Shown here: positions 18,664 through 22,333 of the stretch, in pieces
Position numbering within the stretch: the first letter of the stretch is position 1
Layout of the letters: the number at the start of each line of letters is the position of its first letter
Assembly: GCA_013365365.1 (NCBI GenBank)
Contig: JABVXU010000756.1
Coordinates: forward strand, 1 to 22,333
Length of the DNA stretch: 22,333 bases
Source of the DNA: Cruorifilaria tuberocauda
Lineage: Eukaryota; Nematoda; Chromadorea; Rhabditida; Onchocercidae
Direction of reading: 5' to 3'
Program-made: the position numbers and the translations under genes
Notes under the pieces: model-generated
What the model was told of the DNA's origin: nothing
Seen by the model: only the letters and a program-made list of their open reading frames with translations
Databases searched by the model: none

Positions 18664-21434
18664 TTAAAATGCTTGATAGTTACTGTAATCAGTATAACTT
18701 GAAAGAAGAGGACGATTTTCGCTCAATATTGAAGCTACTCTCGTTGAACTTCTACCATACTGCAATATGAAATATTGTAATACTGTAAATTGAAATATGT
18801 AATATTTCACAGTGCCTGGATGAATTAAATTTGGAAGCACTTTAAACTTCACCGGGAAGGGAAGAAGTGAGGTACATTGTCTGATTAGGATTGATTTATG
18901 ACTCTTTTTGTGGCCAGTAGCCACAAAATTACGGATCCGATTTCTATATTCGAAAAGCATTTCAATGGGTAAATCAATGAAGTAATATTTGCTGAAGAGC
19001 AAAATCTGCAAAATAACAACTTACCGGATCAAAATCATAGCGAATGAGTAAACTGAATAGGAAGGATGTCGCAAGGAATATGCAAAGAAGCTGAAATTTA
19101 CGACAATAATTCGTTCCCAAAATCATAATTCTTTCATTGAAAAAAAATCGAAAAGAACAATCGATCTACTCCTATATTGATCAGAAATATAGTTTACCGC
19201 TAGAAGGATATATAATGTGGATGAACTGTCGCCTTCCACCTGATAGGTAACGCAATATGTAGAGAGAGGGACGCATACGGCAACGCAAATGGTCATCATT
19301 AGATCATATAAGTATAGCTGAAAATTTCAATGCAATTATTAATGTTCAAATGACTTCTAGCTTCTTTGAAATGCTTAGATTCAATTAAGAAAATGTAGGG
19401 AAAATAATCGCTTCTTGAATACTTGTTGAAAGCTTCTGAATCTTAAATACCTAATTGTTATTGTTAAGGCAACCTGAGTTTACTATAAACCAATTCTTTA
19501 ATATATTTCAATAGTTTCAAAAGTACTGCGGAGATATTATGCGTGCAGATCATAGGAATGGACGATGTGGCTTATCAGTGTGATCAATCAATGACTGATT
19601 CAAAATTAATTTTTTTTATGAAAGATTTTCGAAAGTTATAGAATCCCAGATGAGGAAGCTTAACTTTACCGAGAAGCCATAAATAACTTATCAATTTCTC
19701 ATCACTCTGTGGAGACAGTGATGAGTGGAAGAAGTCAGTAATGATCGGAAAAACCTGGAAAGAATAATTCAGAAGAGAGGCAAAAAGAAGAACTAAATTC
19801 AAAACAAAAAAGAAGGGCTGGGCTCATTTCTCTCCTACCATTCGCCGTCGACAGAATTATTCTGTCCACTTAATTTATAATCTCACATAATTCGTTTGTT
19901 TTGGAAGTAGCGGCAGGAAGTAATAAGTTAATTGCGAAAATATGCTGCCAAAGAGAGTTGTCAGAGCAATTAGCCATAGGAATGTGTTGTTTGGTGTCGA
20001 ATTTGCTGAGGTCAAGAAAAGTAATATGAATAGCGCTAGTACCTGAAATGATGTTGCCATTGTTGCTTAGTAGTGAGATCCAAAAACTTCAAATCATTTT
20101 TTCCATCATATTTTTTTCTAACAAAAATATAGTAAAGTGAAACGAACCATTTGCAGAAGCCTGGAATAAAATATCATCTTCAATGAATGTCCTTCTCTTG
20201 TGGCGACAAAAGAGAGAGAGTGGTGACTTGAGGTCATTCTCTGAAAGTGAAAGTTGCTTCTCCGTTATCAGAATTTATTTAGTTAACCAATGAATGGAAG
20301 TTCATTTCTCCTGTACTTGCTTCCTAAATTTTTTATCATTATTTTTTTTCTGGAATTTCTTCCACCGCACTTCATAGACATTCCGATTCATTTTAACGTC
20401 TTTTATCTTATTTTAATGAAGTCAAAAAGAGATTTGTCTTTTGAAGTAAAAATTTTTGGACACACTTTTTGAACCTTTTAAGAATTAGTGTCCAGAAGTC
20501 CCAATTGTTCTAAATTTTTGTCTGAGGCAAAAGCGGTGAATAGCATGATTGATGACGAAGATTCAAGTTTAATTTCTCCGTTTGATATATTGTTTTCAAC
20601 TCCTTGCCTGAATCAAAACTGAAGATTGTAGCAACGAAGTGCATCACAGATCAAAAGAGAAATGTTCAATAGTTATTACAAACATCTTGTCAACTTGGCT
20701 CATAGCTTTCTTTTCGTACTTTCTCTTTAGTTTTCCTGAATCGACAGAGATGTGTAACAGCCTATCAAGCAGATGTAATGAGCAGATGTTAATTGCAGAG
20801 ATACGAGTACTACAGGAACTTCTGCAATAACTCTACCAATCATATAAATATGAAGTTAATTTTTATTAAACAAAAGAAATTTTCTTTGAACAGAAGATCG
20901 TTATCGTAAAAATTCTTGCTAATTTTCGTATTGATTCAATTTCCGGAAATTAACGTTATTTAAATGATTAATTGCCGGATCATTTTGTTGCAGCTTACAG
21001 TATTTGTTACAAAAAGAAAGAGCTATTATTAGAATTTAGGTGTATTAAAAGTCAGAAAGCAAATTTTAGAAATTCCTTTTGCCGTCTGAAATTTTCTATC
21101 ATCGGATTCACTCTAATAATTTTACTCTTGTCAAAAATGATACAAATTTTAATAAGGCCTTTGATGAAATTTAACTAAAATAAATGAAATCGTCGATAAG
21201 GATAAAAATATCGATCGAGTGAAATAAGTAAACAGAATCGTAGATGAGAGGAAAGAAAAATATTGATAAGCAGATAGAAATAAATACTAATGACGTTAAC
21301 ATTTTCTTATCAGTAAATTGATAATGAACCTGCGGCAAACACGCTAAGCGTCCTTGTTGGGTGCTTCCGTCCCATTGAATTCGATACCAAGAAGCCATCA
21401 AACCAAAGAACTGTCTATTGACTTGTCCCTTCAT
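18664..21434 (-). CDS. MARVEL-type four-pass membrane protein (5 exons)
   Basis: Exons in transcript order: 21434-21330, 20042-19887, 19317-19198, 19090-19025, 18759-18664. All four introns are phase 0 and the product is 180 residues, a usual size for MARVEL/CMTM/plasmolipin-like proteins. Four hydrophobic segments are seen at about 31-48, 55-77, 93-112 and 120-145. The first follows a GRLACLPQ stretch like the TM1 entry of MARVEL domains, and the third starts with LYLYDLMM, like the W-x-L-D-x-xYN entry to TM3. The TM1-TM2 loop has two N-glycosylation motifs (NST, NNT), consistent with it being extracellular. The cytosolic tail carries ENRPLL, a possible dileucine sorting signal, and Tyr-rich YTDYSNY. 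Such proteins act in membrane apposition and vesicle traffic. Donors GTTCAT (21329) and GTGAGA (19886) are moderate. A tetraspan of another family is the main alternative. Confidence 0.6.
19670..19754 (-). other. Possible poison cassette exon in MARVEL intron 2
   Basis: This 85-base block has a strong acceptor (TATTCTTTCCAG) and a donor (G then GTAAAG), and is open in the frame set by the preceding exon. Its length is not a multiple of three, so including it makes the next exon start in the wrong phase and reach a TGA within a few codons. It may be a regulated nonsense-decay exon or a cryptic one. Confidence 0.3.
20043..21329 (-). other. First intron of the MARVEL gene (about 1.3 kb)
   Basis: This is the longest intron in the window. 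It is AT-rich, and no additional exon consistent with the phase-0 flanks, nor any gene on the other strand, could be supported. As a long first intron it is a candidate place for regulatory elements, but none was identified. Confidence 0.45.
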
Positions 21435-22333
21435 AGCAACGAATTACCACACTACTTAACTATTTATATCTGATTTTAGATTATTAAATAATTAATATTC
21501 AAGCCAACAAAACAACAAAACAGAAGAGTAGTGAAAATAATTGAAGTGAACTAAAACCGGAGCAATCGAGCACTTAATATTTTCAAAATAGCAAGTTCGA
21601 TAAGCCTTGCTGCAGTTTCCATCGAGCTTCAAGGCTTCATGATAGTCACCACACAAATCTTGATCTCCTTCTTTCCTGATGATTTAGCCGAAGTATGGAC
21701 TAATCTGAAAGACCTATCTGTACTTAAACAGTTTTCCTTTCCATCTTTCCGTACAACCTCTTTATTTTTTTCTCAAAACAGTTATCTTAAACATTTGCCA
21801 AATAATTTTAAAAAAGACAAACGCTAAATTTGCTCGTGACGTGTTTTACTGGATTATATATTGTTTTACTGATTTGGAAAATTTACCACTTCAGAGAGGA
21901 AGGAGTAAGTAATACGAGACTTTCCTTCATGGCCTTAAAGAAACTGAAGAACGTTCATCATTATGAAATTACTTGTTATCACAACACTATCTATCAATCA
22001 ACAGTTAAATTAATTAACAAGCAGTCAATATAAATGGTCAACTAATCAATTCCTGCAGTATATCCAATTTTTCCAATGGTTTTTCCTTTATTATTTATAT
22101 GGTTGTAAAGTGAATGATGGTTTTTGGCCGCTGAATTATACGGTAGGATAGATTTCTGCTGAAACAGCTAGCGACTAACAGACCCTAATAAAGTTCATTA
22201 AAACGAGGACCAGTACATGATAATAAACTCTGCCCACTGTATAGTTACGATAACAAACTACTACTACTGTTGACTAGGATTGATTTATCTTGAAAATCAT
22301 ACGGGACAAGAAACGTTTTTAAGGCCAACTAAC
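21435..22333. other. Upstream region of the MARVEL gene
   Basis: No coding exon is supported on either strand. Plus-strand open frames here are short and resemble no family. The stretch should include the 5' UTR and promoter of the minus-strand gene starting at 21434. No clear TATA box or spliced-leader acceptor stands out next to the start. Confidence 0.45.

Noticed and set aside
18664..19011. The 115-codon minus-strand frame as a solute transporter (OST-alpha-like) segment
   Set aside because: The resemblance was only to generic hydrophobic residues. The preceding exons fit a MARVEL tetraspan, and only the last 31 codons of this frame are used.
19006..19024. GTAAGT...TTTTGCAG as a 19-base intron joining the MARVEL exon to the long frame below it
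   Set aside because: It is too short for a spliceosomal intron. The acceptor at 18760 gives a sensible short tail in phase 0.

Overview
The window looks like a piece of an AT-rich nematode genome. Genes are split into many small exons with short introns. Acceptors are mostly of the TTTCAG type, one gene starts 5 bases after an acceptor (a possible spliced-leader site), and a ShKT domain is present. The base composition and gene texture would suit a filarial or other clade III parasite, but that placement is inference. No bacterial-style genes, rRNA, tRNA, CRISPR array or recognisable transposon was seen.

Layout. (1) Bases 1 to about 7,820, plus strand: the 3' end of a UTP20 gene (small-subunit processome HEAT/armadillo protein). 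I read 18 exons from 519 to 7706 plus one weaker upstream exon at 222-284. All splice phases agree and give about 985 C-terminal residues ending in a lysine/arginine-rich tail. (2) About 7,820-9,380: a gene-free stretch between convergent genes. (3) 14,728 down to 9,382, minus strand: the most interesting gene. By hand splicing, 15 exons give one secreted protein of about 745 residues: signal peptide, Reeler domain, Ser/Thr/Glu-rich linker, four EGF repeats (one per exon), a ShKT domain and a C-terminal nitrobindin/THAP4-type beta-barrel. The position where the family has its heme-ligating histidine appears to be serine. (4) About 14,740-18,430: a long stretch with no gene I can support, only an orphan exon-like block, small palindromes and hairpins. 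(5) 21,434 down to 18,664, minus strand: a five-exon gene for a 180-residue four-pass membrane protein of MARVEL type, with a possible poison exon in its second intron. (6) 21,435-22,333: its upstream region.

How the genes relate: UTP20 is a nucleolar housekeeping protein with no evident link to the other two. The Reeler-EGF-ShKT-nitrobindin protein and the MARVEL protein lie on the same strand about 4 kb apart. One would be secreted and the other in membranes, and nothing in the sequence ties them together. All exon boundaries were read by eye from splice signals, phase and family resemblance. They are internally consistent but not confirmed by transcripts.
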